Shown: positions 31,012 to 37,808 of the stretch, in pieces
Position numbering within the stretch: the first letter of the stretch is position 1
Layout of the letters: each line of letters begins with the position of its first letter
Source of the DNA: an uncultured Christensenellaceae bacterium
Lineage (GTDB): Bacteria > Bacillota > Clostridia > Christensenellales > Pumilibacteraceae
NCBI GenBank assembly: GCA_910587595.1
Contig: CAJULQ010000011.1
Span: 1 to 37,808 of the forward strand
Direction of reading: 5' to 3'
Length of the DNA: 37,808 nt
Notes under the pieces: model-generated
Databases searched by the model: none
What the model was told of the DNA's origin: nothing
Seen by the model: only the letters and a program-made list of their open reading frames with translations
Made by a program: the position numbers and the translations under genes

Positions 31012-33447
31012 TCACACGATAAGATTGAGCAGTCTGCCTTTTACGTAGATCGCTTTTTTCACGGCGGCGCCCTTTACCGCCTCAGCCACGTTTGCGTCCG
31101 CCAACGCGATAGCTTGCGCTTGCGCGGTGTCGGCATCGTTGGGCACGAGTATGCGGCCGCGCATTTTGCTGTTCACTTGCACGGCGATCTCCACTTGGTC
31201 TTTTACGAGCGCGGCGGGATCGCACACGGGATATTTGGCTTGGAATACGGAGCCTTTGCCGCCCGAAACTTGGTGCAGTTCTTCGGCCACGTGCGGGCAA
31301 AACGGCGCGAGCAGTTTGATCAGTTCGTCGGCTACATAGAGAAGATATCGGCTGTCGCACGCGGGGTCGCTCTCGTATTTGTACATGGCGTTCACCAATT
31401 CCATCAGCCGCGCAATGGCGGTGTTGAAAGAAAAGTTTTCGAAGTCGTCGGTCACGGCTTTTATCGTGTAGTTGAGCGCGTAGGCCAATTCTTTGTCGGC
31501 GGGGGATATCGCCTTGTTGCGGCTCTTGTCGGCCGTTTCATGCGCTTTTACCACGATGCGTTCGATACGGTCGAGGAACTTGGCAATGGGTTTTATGCCG
31601 TCGTCGCTCCACGCGCCGCCTTCGGTGAAAGCGAATCGGAACATTAAGAACATGCGGAAAACGTCCGAGCCGTATTGCGAAACATACACGTCGGGATTGA
31701 TCACGTTGCCGCGGTTTTTGCTCATCTTATAGCCGTCGGGGCCGAGGATAAGACCTTGGTGCACCAGCGAAGTGAACGGCTCGTCAAAGTGCAGATAGCC
31801 CATGTCGCGCAACGCTTTGGTGATAAAGCGCGCGTATAATAAGTGCATGCACGCATGTTCGGCGCCGCCGATGTATTTGTCTACCGGCAACATCTTGTCG
31901 ATGAACGCCGTGTCGAACGGCGCGCTTTCGTTGCGGTTGTCGGGATAGCGCAAAAAATACCAGCTCGAACATACAAAGGTGTCTAACGTGTCGGGGTCGC
32001 GTCGTGCCGGCTTGCCGCACACGGGGCACACCGTTTGCATATAGCTTTCGCTTTTGCGTAGCGGCGACGCGCCGTCGGGCGTAAAGTTCACGTTGTCGGG
32101 CAAGCATACGGGCAGTTGGCTTTCGGGCACGGGTACCGCGCCGTGTTCGGGGCAGTACACAACGGGTATGGGCGTGCCCCAATACCGTTGCCGCGATACC
32201 GACCAGTCGCGCAAACGGTAGTTCACTTTCACGCCGCCTTTGCCCTCTTTGTGCAAGTGCTCTTGGATGGCCTTGGTGGCGTCTTTTGTGGTCAGTCCGT
32301 CAAACGGCGCGCTGTTCACGGTAACGCCGTGCTCGCAGTAGGGCAGTCGGTCGTTTTGTCCGTCGGCCGCTCGAATAACGCGGTTTACGGGCAATCCGTA
32401 TTTTTTCGCAAACGCAAAGTCGCGTTCGTCGTGCGCGGGCACGCCCATCACCGCGCCCGTGCCGTAGGTGCCGAGGCAGTAGTCGGCGATCCATACGGGC
32501 ACTTTTTGCCCCGTTACGGGGTGGATGCAGTAGGCGCCCGTAAACACGCCCGTCTTTTCGCGCGCGGACGACAGTCTGTCGATGTCGCTGGCTTTGGCCG
32601 TTTCTTCGCGGTAGGCGTTCACCGCCGCTCTTTGTTGCGGCGCGGTTATCTCTTGCACAATGGCTTTTTCGGGCGCTACCACCACGTACGACACGCCCAT
32701 CAGCGTGTCCGCGCGGGTGGTGAACACCGTGATGCCGTCGTCGCGGTCGGGTAAGGCAAACGTTATTTCGGTGCCCTCGCTCCGCCCGATCCAATTGCGT
32801 TGCATGGTCTTGGTTTTTTCGGGCCAGTCGATCTTGTCGAGATCGCGCAGCAGTTCGTCGGCGTAGTCGGTGATCTTAAAGAACCATTGCGTCATTTCTT
32901 TGCGCACCACCGCCGTGCCGCACCGCTCGCAACAACCGTCTACCACTTGTTCGTTGGCGATCACCGTGTTGCACGATTCGCACCAGTTTACGGGCGCGAG
33001 TTTTTGGTAGGCCAACCCCTTTTTATACAGTTGCAAAAACAGCCATTGCGTCCAACGGTAGTATTCGGGCAAGCAAGTGCTCACCTCGTGGTCCCAATCG
33101 TAGGTGGCGCCTATCTCGTGCAGTTGGCGCTCCATGGTCTTTATGTTTTTGAGCGTGTTGTCTTTGGGGTGCGTGCCCGTTTTGATGGCAAAGTTTTCGG
33201 CCGGCAATCCGAACGCGTCAAATCCCATGGGGTGGAACAGCTCGTACCCTTGCATTTTCTTGAACCGCGCGAACGTGTCGGCGGGCGCAAAGTTGAACCA
33301 GTGCCCGAGGTGCAGATTGGCGCCCGACGGATACGGCCACATTTCGAGCGAATAGTATTTGTTATCCGCATTCTTTCTCTCAAAGTGGTGGCAGTGGTTG
33401 TTCTCCCAGTAGGCGTTCCATTTTTCGTCGATCTTTTTATAGTCCAT
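31012..33447 (-). CDS. leuS: Leucyl-tRNA synthetase
   Basis: LeuS charges tRNA-Leu with leucine and edits mischarged products. The 811-residue protein is a class I synthetase: the HIGH-type site HLGH in YPSGANLHLGHWFNF, the threonine-rich editing site TTRADTLMGVSYVV, the editing-domain region GVPAHDERDFAFA, a zinc-ribbon-like CPVCGKPARRD, and KMSKN (DGYKMSKNRGNV). The anticodon-binding helices and small C-terminal domain (KGRLLNLIV) follow. Start 33447 is chosen for GGAGAG upstream and the normal N-terminus MDYKKIDEKW. The leader is about 35 bases, too short for a T-box riboswitch. Confidence 0.97.
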   Translation of the reverse strand: MDYKKIDEKWNAYWENNHCHHFERKNADNKYYSLEMWPYPSGANLHLGHWFNFAPADTFARFKKMQGYELFHPMGFDAFGLPAENFAIKTGTHPKDNTLKNIKTMERQLHEIGATYDWDHEVSTCLPEYYRWTQWLFLQLYKKGLAYQKLAPVNWCESCNTVIANEQVVDGCCERCGTAVVRKEMTQWFFKITDYADELLRDLDKIDWPEKTKTMQRNWIGRSEGTEITFALPDRDDGITVFTTRADTLMGVSYVVVAPEKAIVQEITAPQQRAAVNAYREETAKASDIDRLSSAREKTGVFTGAYCIHPVTGQKVPVWIADYCLGTYGTGAVMGVPAHDERDFAFAKKYGLPVNRVIRAADGQNDRLPYCEHGVTVNSAPFDGLTTKDATKAIQEHLHKEGKGGVKVNYRLRDWSVSRQRYWGTPIPVVYCPEHGAVPVPESQLPVCLPDNVNFTPDGASPLRKSESYMQTVCPVCGKPARRDPDTLDTFVCSSWYFLRYPDNRNESAPFDTAFIDKMLPVDKYIGGAEHACMHLLYARFITKALRDMGYLHFDEPFTSLVHQGLILGPDGYKMSKNRGNVINPDVYVSQYGSDVFRMFLMFRFAFTEGGAWSDDGIKPIAKFLDRIERIVVKAHETADKSRNKAISPADKELAYALNYTIKAVTDDFENFSFNTAIARLMELVNAMYKYESDPACDSRYLLYVADELIKLLAPFCPHVAEELHQVSGGKGSVFQAKYPVCDPAALVKDQVEIAVQVNSKMRGRILVPNDADTAQAQAIALADANVAEAVKGAAVKKAIYVKGRLLNLIV

Positions 33448-33479
33448 GCTGTTCTCTCCGTTTTGATATATACCTTTAC

Positions 33480-33509
33480 AGTATAGCACTTTTTTGCGGC
33501 ATAAGTCAA
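33480..33509 (-). promoter_or_regulatory. Promoter of leuS
   Basis: On the minus strand TTGACT (33509-33504), an 18-base spacer and TATACT (33485-33480). The -35 lies in the inverted repeat GCATAAGTCAA/TTGACTTATGC (33499-33509 and 33522-33532) shared with the divergent promoter. Confidence 0.7.
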
Positions 33510-33521
33510 AAGATTTTGCTA

Positions 33522-33550
33522 TTGACTTATGCGTCCGAAAAGTGTATACT
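33522..33550 (+). promoter_or_regulatory. Promoter of the secreted-protein gene
   Basis: TTGACT (33522-33527), a 17-base spacer and TATACT (33545-33550), then a 20-base leader with GAGGGAGAGG before ATG 33574. Confidence 0.75.
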
Positions 33551-33573
33551 GAATAAAGAGGGAGAGGCGATCC

Positions 33574-34995
33574 ATGCGTAAAGGAACGGGAAAATACGGG
33601 CGGCAACGGTGCGTTGCTTGTTTGGCGGCGCTTATTGCGTGCGTTGCGCTGTGCGCGCCCCAAGGGGTTGCCGCGCGCGCCAATTCGGCGCCCATGTATT
33701 GGGAAGGCGTGACGGGCGCGGGCACGCAAGTGTTAACGGATACATGCCCCGTGCTTGTAGAGCGCGAACGGCTTGTGTTCTCGGTGCCCGATTTTCCCCT
33801 AACGGAAGTTGCGCAGCCGTCCGCCTATGCCGCTTGCGTTTCGGCCGCGTATACGCTGTATAATCCCAAAGACTATACGGTGAACGTGCGCTTGGCCTTT
33901 CCGTTCGGCGTCGTGCCGCCGTACTACGAGTTCGAGCATGCGTTTGCCGACGGCGGCTACAGCGTTACGGTCGACGGGCAAGAGGTGCAAGCCGTGTTGC
34001 GCCACACGTATGCATACGGCGAATTTTCCACCCAAACGGACACGGCGCGTTTGCAAGACGACTACGAAATAGATGCGTTTTATGCGCCCGATACGACCGT
34101 AACGGCATATGAATACACGTTTGAAAATATAGTCGACGGCAACAAGCGTGACTATGCGCCCTATGCGTCTTTTTATATAGCGCCTTGCGAGGATCGAACG
34201 CGTGTGGCTGCCTCGCAGTGCAATGGATTCTCCACCCAAAAAGAGGGCGTAAAAGTGGGCGCGTTCGTGCAAAACGGCCAAACGGCAACGGTGTACGCCA
34301 TAGGACAACCGCTCGCCGCGCCGCCGCAATGGACGGTGTATCGCAACGGCGGCGAAAAAGAAAAGATCGACGGCAACGCCGCGTTGACAAGCGTGCGCAC
34401 GTGTTCTTTCGAGGCGTTCGCACTGCAAAACTACGATCCCGACGGCGAGGTATCGGCGGTGGATTGGTACAACGCCGTGGTGGAAAGCGCTCGCTTGCAC
34501 AGCGATGTGGGCGGCTACGCGCGGTTCGACCTTGCGCCCACGAACAATTTGATGCGTTGGTATGATTACACGCTTTCGTTGGCCGCTTTGTCGCGGTGCG
34601 AACACGTGGTCACGGCGCCGCTGTATCCGCTGATCGACGGCGGCTATAACCCTTTTAAGTATGTTTACACCTATCTGCTTTCGCCCGCCAAAGGGTGGCA
34701 CTCGTTCGGCGCGTTGGATATTCGGGTGCAAACGCCTTATTATATGTTGGAAAGCGACGGTTTCGATTTCCAAGCGGACGAGGGCGGCTTTTCGCTTTCG
34801 TTGCAAACGTTGCCGGACGGCGAACTTTCGTTTACGCTGTGCGCGTCGCAACAGCCCCAAGCGGTGCGGCGCAAGGAGAGTAGGTGGTGGGTAGTCGGGA
34901 TCGTGCTGTGCATCGGCGTTTTGTTGGCGGCGGCGGGCGGGTTTGGCGTGCTCGGCTATGCTATTTACCGCGCGGCAAAAGACAGTCGGCGGTGA
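33574..34995 (+). CDS. Secreted protein with C-terminal membrane anchor, unknown family
   Basis: I do not recognise this 473-residue protein. It begins with a basic stretch and a hydrophobic core (CLAALIACVALCA) ending in AARANSA, a good signal peptide with cleavage near residue 37. The mature part, about 400 residues, is rich in Tyr, aromatic residues and beta-type segments (AYTLYNPKDYTVNVRLAFPFG), suggesting extracellular beta domains. One hydrophobic helix (about 438-465) followed by YRAAKDSRR anchors it with the C-terminus in the cytoplasm. No enzymatic or sortase motif is visible. It is transcribed alone, divergent from leuS. Confidence 0.85.
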   Translation: MRKGTGKYGRQRCVACLAALIACVALCAPQGVAARANSAPMYWEGVTGAGTQVLTDTCPVLVERERLVFSVPDFPLTEVAQPSAYAACVSAAYTLYNPKDYTVNVRLAFPFGVVPPYYEFEHAFADGGYSVTVDGQEVQAVLRHTYAYGEFSTQTDTARLQDDYEIDAFYAPDTTVTAYEYTFENIVDGNKRDYAPYASFYIAPCEDRTRVAASQCNGFSTQKEGVKVGAFVQNGQTATVYAIGQPLAAPPQWTVYRNGGEKEKIDGNAALTSVRTCSFEAFALQNYDPDGEVSAVDWYNAVVESARLHSDVGGYARFDLAPTNNLMRWYDYTLSLAALSRCEHVVTAPLYPLIDGGYNPFKYVYTYLLSPAKGWHSFGALDIRVQTPYYMLESDGFDFQADEGGFSLSLQTLPDGELSFTLCASQQPQAVRRKESRWWVVGIVLCIGVLLAAAGGFGVLGYAIYRAAKDSRR

Positions 34996-35001
34996 ATTTC
35001 C

Positions 35002-35030
35002 TTGCATGCGTCCGAATATTGTGCTATACT
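35002..35030 (+). promoter_or_regulatory. Promoter of the asparaginase gene
   Basis: TTGCAT (35002-35007), a 17-base spacer and TATACT (35025-35030). The ATG follows after eight bases, with no Shine-Dalgarno sequence. Confidence 0.65.
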
Positions 35031-35038
35031 GAAATCGT

Positions 35039-36025
35039 ATGAAAAAGATTTTGATGATCGCAACGGGCGGCACGATCGCCTCTAAAAACAACGGCGAGGG
35101 TTTTACGCCCGCGCTGACTTCGCAAGAATTGTTGGCGTGCGTGCCGGAGATCGCCGAATTTTGCCGCGTGACCACCGTGCAACCTTTTAATCTCGACAGT
35201 ACCAATCTTTGCCCCGCGCACTGGTTGGAATTGGAGCGTATCATCGAAGAAAACTATGCCGCATACGACGGGTTCGTGTTGACGCACGGCACCGATACCA
35301 TGGCGTATACGGCGGCGGCGCTGTCCTATTTGGTGCAACATTCGCCCAAGCCCATCGTGCTGACCGGCTCGCAAAAGTCGGCGTATTTGCGCGACAGCGA
35401 CGCGCGCCGCAATCTGGCGGACGCTTTTGCCTTTTGCGCCGACGACAACGCGTTCGGCGTGCACATCGTGTTCGACGGCAACGTGATCTTGGGCACGCGT
35501 GCCAAAAAAACGCGCACGCGCAGTTTTAACGCCTTTTCCAGCGTGGACTATCCCAACACCGCCATCATGCGCGACGGCAAACCCTTTTATTACGTTCGAG
35601 GGCAAGAAAAACAAGAACCCACGTTTTATCGCGCGCTCAACGACAGCGTGTTTGTGTTGAAAATGATTCCCGGCATGCGAGCGGATATATTCGATTGGTT
35701 GGAAAAAAATTGCCAAGGTCTTATTGTGGAATCGTTCGGCACGGGCGGCTTGCCCGATTACGGCGACAGCGCGCTGTTGCACGGGTTGGAACGCTTTTTG
35801 GCCGCGGGCAAAACGGTGGTGTTCACCACGCAAGTAGAGAGGGAGGGCAGTTCGCTCACCACCTACGAAGTGGGGCGCAAACTGCTAAAGTGCGGCCGCG
35901 TGCTCGAAGCGCATTGCATGACGCTCGAATCCATTGCGGCCAAGCTCATGTGGCTGTTGGCCTTTGCTAAAGGGGAGGACATCGAAAAACTGTTTTATAC
36001 CCCCGTGGGCACGGATATATTCTAA
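35039..36025 (+). CDS. ansA: L-asparaginase, type I (cytoplasmic)
   Basis: Asparaginase hydrolyses asparagine to aspartate and ammonia. The 328-residue protein has the nucleophile T12 in ATGGTIAS, the second conserved motif THGTDTMAYTA, VLTGSQKSAYLRDSDARRNL, VIVESFGTGGLPD-type sequence (LIVESFGTGGLP) and the late EAHCMTLESIAAKLMW. There is no signal peptide, so it is the cytoplasmic type I form. It has a predicted leaderless promoter and stands as a single gene before the tRNA. Confidence 0.95.
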   Translation: MKKILMIATGGTIASKNNGEGFTPALTSQELLACVPEIAEFCRVTTVQPFNLDSTNLCPAHWLELERIIEENYAAYDGFVLTHGTDTMAYTAAALSYLVQHSPKPIVLTGSQKSAYLRDSDARRNLADAFAFCADDNAFGVHIVFDGNVILGTRAKKTRTRSFNAFSSVDYPNTAIMRDGKPFYYVRGQEKQEPTFYRALNDSVFVLKMIPGMRADIFDWLEKNCQGLIVESFGTGGLPDYGDSALLHGLERFLAAGKTVVFTTQVEREGSSLTTYEVGRKLLKCGRVLEAHCMTLESIAAKLMWLLAFAKGEDIEKLFYTPVGTDIF

Positions 36026-36057
36026 CGCGCCATGCGCCCGCCCGCGGCGTTAAAATC

Positions 36058-36087
36058 TTGACAATCGCCTTGCGAGTATAGTACAAT
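36058..36087 (+). promoter_or_regulatory. Promoter of tRNA-Arg
   Basis: TTGACA (36058-36063), an 18-base spacer and TACAAT (36082-36087), 12 bases before the mature tRNA 5' end. Confidence 0.7.
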
Positions 36088-36099
36088 ATATTCGCCTTT

Positions 36100-36174
36100 G
36101 TTTCCGTAGTTAAATGGATATAACGACGCCCTCCTAAGGCGTAATTTCGGGTTCGACTCCCGGCGGGAACACCA
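36100..36174 (+). tRNA. tRNA-Arg (anticodon CCU)
   Basis: The 75-base gene folds fully. The acceptor GTTTCCG pairs with CGGGAAC (one U:G), the anticodon stem ACGCC pairs with GGCGT around loop CTCCTAA, giving anticodon CCT at 36133-36135, and the T stem TCGGG pairs with CCCGG around TTCGACT. The discriminator is A, and CCA is encoded. It reads the arginine codon AGG, rare in the core genes here but present in the adjoining que genes. Confidence 0.96.
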
Positions 36175-36176
36175 CC

Positions 36177-36222
36177 AAGACACACGCAAAAGGAATGTGC
36201 GAAACTTCGTTGTGTGTGTCTT
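36177..36222 (+). terminator. Hairpin directly after the tRNA
   Basis: AAGACACAC (36177-36185) pairs with GTGTGTCTT (36214-36222) and is followed by a short T-rich stretch. It may be a terminator or a 3' processing structure. Confidence 0.55.
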
Positions 36223-36231
36223 TATCTATGC

Positions 36232-36257
36232 AAAAACGCCTTTTTAAGGCGTTTTTC
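36232..36257. terminator. Bidirectional terminator between tRNA-Arg and queF
   Basis: AAAAACGCCTT (36232-36242) pairs perfectly with AAGGCGTTTTT (36246-36256) around a three-base loop, with A- and T-runs, serving the tRNA (plus) and perhaps the que genes (minus). Confidence 0.85.
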
Positions 36258-36297
36258 GATTGCTTATCCTTACAAGCGGACGCTTGTCTGCTTTTTA

Positions 36298-36789
36298 TTA
36301 TCTGTTGTCGATTTTTTCGGGATACATATCGTGGTGCGAAAGTCTATGCCAAGCTACTTGTTCCCACTTGGTCCCTTCTTTGCCGTAGTTGCAATAAGGG
36401 TCTATGGAAATTCCGCCGCGGGGCAGAAATTTGCCCCATACTTCGATATACGCGGGGTCCATCAAATCGATAAGGTCGTTCATTATTATATTCACGCAGT
36501 CTTCGTGAAAATCGCCGCGATTTCTGAACCCGAAAAGATAAAGTTTCAAAGACTTGCTTTCAACCATCTTTTCGCGCGGTACGTACGAAATGTAGACCGT
36601 GGCAAAATCGGGCTGCCCCGTAATAGGGCAAAGGCTTGTGAATTCGGGGCAGTTGAACTTTACGAAATAGTCCCTTTCGGGGTGTTTGTTTGCAAACGTT
36701 TCCAAAACGGACGGGTCGTATGTCTGCGGATATTTCGTGTTGTTGTTCCCGAGTAGGGTAATACCTTCGTTCTGTTTTTCTCTCGGCAT
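36298..36789 (-). CDS. queF: NADPH-dependent 7-cyano-7-deazaguanine reductase QueF
   Basis: QueF reduces the nitrile of preQ0 to the amine preQ1 with NADPH, in the cytoplasm. The 163-residue protein is the short (unimodular) form. Catalytic C54 and D61 lie in FTSLCPITGQPDFATVYISY, and E77 opens the family motif ESKSLKLYLFGFRNRGDFHE. The Shine-Dalgarno AAAGGAGAA is strong. It is one base downstream of the queC stop, last gene of a folE-queC-queF operon. Codons differ from the rest of the window: CAG for Gln, GTT for Val, AGA and AGG for some Arg. Confidence 0.97.
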   Translation of the reverse strand: MPREKQNEGITLLGNNNTKYPQTYDPSVLETFANKHPERDYFVKFNCPEFTSLCPITGQPDFATVYISYVPREKMVESKSLKLYLFGFRNRGDFHEDCVNIIMNDLIDLMDPAYIEVWGKFLPRGGISIDPYCNYGKEGTKWEQVAWHRLSHHDMYPEKIDNR

Positions 36790-36790
36790 A

Positions 36791-37477
36791 TTATTCTCCT
36801 TTTATGGCGGGGTCTTTTATTCCGTTGGCTTTAAACGCGGCGGCGCGGTCGCGGCAGGTTGCGCATACGCCGCAAGGCTTTTTGCCGCCCGTATAACAGC
36901 TCCATGTATATTCATACGGAACGCCGAGCGCAAGTCCCTTTTTTACAATTTGCGATTTGTTTAAGTTGACAAAGGGCGCAAGAATTTTAAGCTGACCGCC
37001 GCTGCCCGTATAAACGGCTTCGTTCATAGCGGAATGAAACTTTTCGCTGCAATCGGGATAGGCGTTGCCCGCCGCGTCGTCGCCATGCGCGCCGTAATAT
37101 ATGACTTCGCACCCGTGCGACAGCGCCACGCTTGCCGCCGCCGAAAGAAACAGCCCGTTCCTAAAGGGGACGTAGGTTGAAACGGGTTTACCGCCCGTTA
37201 CGGAAAGCTGTTCGGCATAGCTTTGCAAGGGGATATCGTCGGGCGACTCTGCCAAGAGCGAACAGTCCGAACCTTCGAACACGACCGAAAGATCGAGGCG
37301 TTTCAAAACAACGCCGTAAAAGTCGGCAATTTTTTGCGCGGCGTTAAGTTCTTTGCTGTGGGTCTGCCCGTAGTAAACGGAAAGGGCGGAAACTTCCGCC
37401 GCGCCGTATGTTTGAACCGCCAGTCCGAGACAGGTTGCGCTGTCTACGCCGCCGCTTAATAAAACGAGTGCTTTCAT
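36791..37477 (-). CDS. queC: 7-cyano-7-deazaguanine (preQ0) synthase QueC
   Basis: QueC converts 7-carboxy-7-deazaguanine to preQ0 using ATP and ammonia. The 228-residue protein has the PP-loop SGGVDS at 8-13, VYYGQTHSKEL, the region STYVPFRNGLFLS, and the zinc ligands C194, C202, C205 and C208 in CYTGGKKPCGVCATC. The start at 37477 overlaps the folE stop (ATGA), with GGGAGA about five bases upstream. The longer open frame continues into the folE region and is spurious. Val is mostly GTT and Leu often CTC or CTT, unlike the core genes. Confidence 0.97.
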   Translation of the reverse strand: MKALVLLSGGVDSATCLGLAVQTYGAAEVSALSVYYGQTHSKELNAAQKIADFYGVVLKRLDLSVVFEGSDCSLLAESPDDIPLQSYAEQLSVTGGKPVSTYVPFRNGLFLSAAASVALSHGCEVIYYGAHGDDAAGNAYPDCSEKFHSAMNEAVYTGSGGQLKILAPFVNLNKSQIVKKGLALGVPYEYTWSCYTGGKKPCGVCATCRDRAAAFKANGIKDPAIKGE

Positions 37478-37808
37478 ATTCTGTCTCCCAAAAGATTTTG
37501 TAAGGAAGCGCTGTCTTTGAACGCGCCGATGTAATGTTTGGTAACCGTTTTTGCCGAAGCGTTTTTTATGCCGCGCGAAGTCATACAGCTGTGGCAACCC
37601 TCTATCCTTACGCCGACATCGGGCGATAAGGCCGCAAGCGATATTATCTCGGCAATATCCCGTCCCAGACGCTCTTGCAATTGCAACCGTTTTGCCGCCA
37701 TATCGCAGATACGTGCAATTTTGCTCAATCCCAGAACTCTTCCGCGCGGGACATACGCCACGTCGACTTTCATATCGTACATAAGCGCCAAATGATGCTC
37801 GCAATAGC
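37474..37808 (-). CDS. folE: GTP cyclohydrolase I, C-terminal part
   Basis: FolE opens GTP to 7,8-dihydroneopterin triphosphate, the entry to folate and to 7-deazaguanine synthesis. The gene enters from beyond the right edge, so the N-terminal part is missing. The visible reading starts YCEHHLALMYDMKVDVAYVP, with the zinc-site Cys and His and the substrate-site histidine. RVLGLSKIARICDMAAKRLQLQERL, then IEGCHSCMTSRGIKN with the second zinc cysteine, follow. In this operon with queC and queF it most likely supplies the queuosine pathway. Its stop overlaps the queC start. queD and queE are not in the window and may lie further upstream. Confidence 0.95.
   Translation of the reverse strand, partial: YCEHHLALMYDMKVDVAYVPRGRVLGLSKIARICDMAAKRLQLQERLGRDIAEIISLAALSPDVGVRIEGCHSCMTSRGIKNASAKTVTKHYIGAFKDSASLQNLLGDRI

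Noticed and set aside
33448..33573. T-box riboswitch before leuS
   Set aside because: The promoter leaves a leader of only about 35 bases, too short, and no T-box sequence is visible.

Overview
The window looks like a contig (probably a metagenome-assembled or draft genome) from a Gram-positive, Clostridia-type member of the Bacillota with moderately high GC. The evidence is gene content: WhiA, HPr kinase, an HPr-like protein, YqhQ, YitT, zinc-type L31, DnaE next to PfkA, and collagen-like Gly-X-Thr repeats. Core genes share one codon style (TTG for Leu, GTG for Val, CAA for Gln, CGN for Arg). I cannot name the genus. The first 49 bases are not biological: they are an Illumina index-read adapter joined to the contig end.

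Layout. 50-700: the 3' end of a collagen-like surface protein, a bidirectional terminator and a small XRE regulator. 857-7274: recF, a tetR regulator, dnaA, rpmE, a fused yqhQ-prmC gene and prfA. 7287-12507: queH, uvrC, a membrane protein, a HAD phosphatase and hprK. 12727-15489: a LacI regulator followed by a GH78-like glycosidase. 15639-16649 (minus): a protein with a degenerate Fic fold. 16865-23333: a tight run murB, PHP phosphoesterase, whiA fused to a Crh-like HPr domain, and dnaE. 23542-25581: pfkA and a membrane protein. 25638-29239: an ArsR-like regulator divergent from a ProB-like kinase, then yitT, convergent with lgt. 29350-31002: hisH and hisF, separated by a 101-bp tandem repeat. 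31012-36025: leuS (minus), a secreted membrane-anchored protein and an L-asparaginase. 36100-36174: tRNA-Arg(CCU). 36298-37808 (minus): folE (cut by the window edge), queC and queF, in a visibly different codon style.

How the genes connect. Replication and repair genes (recF, dnaA, uvrC, dnaE), translation termination genes (prmC, prfA) and translation genes (rpmE, leuS, tRNA-Arg) dominate. Queuosine synthesis appears twice: the last step (queH) among core genes, and GTP-to-preQ1 steps (folE, queC, queF) in an apparently acquired block beyond the tRNA. Carbon control is suggested by hprK, a LacI regulator, and a WhiA protein carrying an HPr-like domain that keeps the regulatory serine but has lost the phosphotransfer histidine.

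The most unusual signals are the WhiA-HPr and YqhQ-PrmC fusions, the Fic-fold protein without its catalytic histidine, the 101-bp tandem repeat before hisF, and a recurring promoter geometry. In that geometry the -10 box ends about six bases before the ATG, which predicts leaderless mRNAs for about nine genes.
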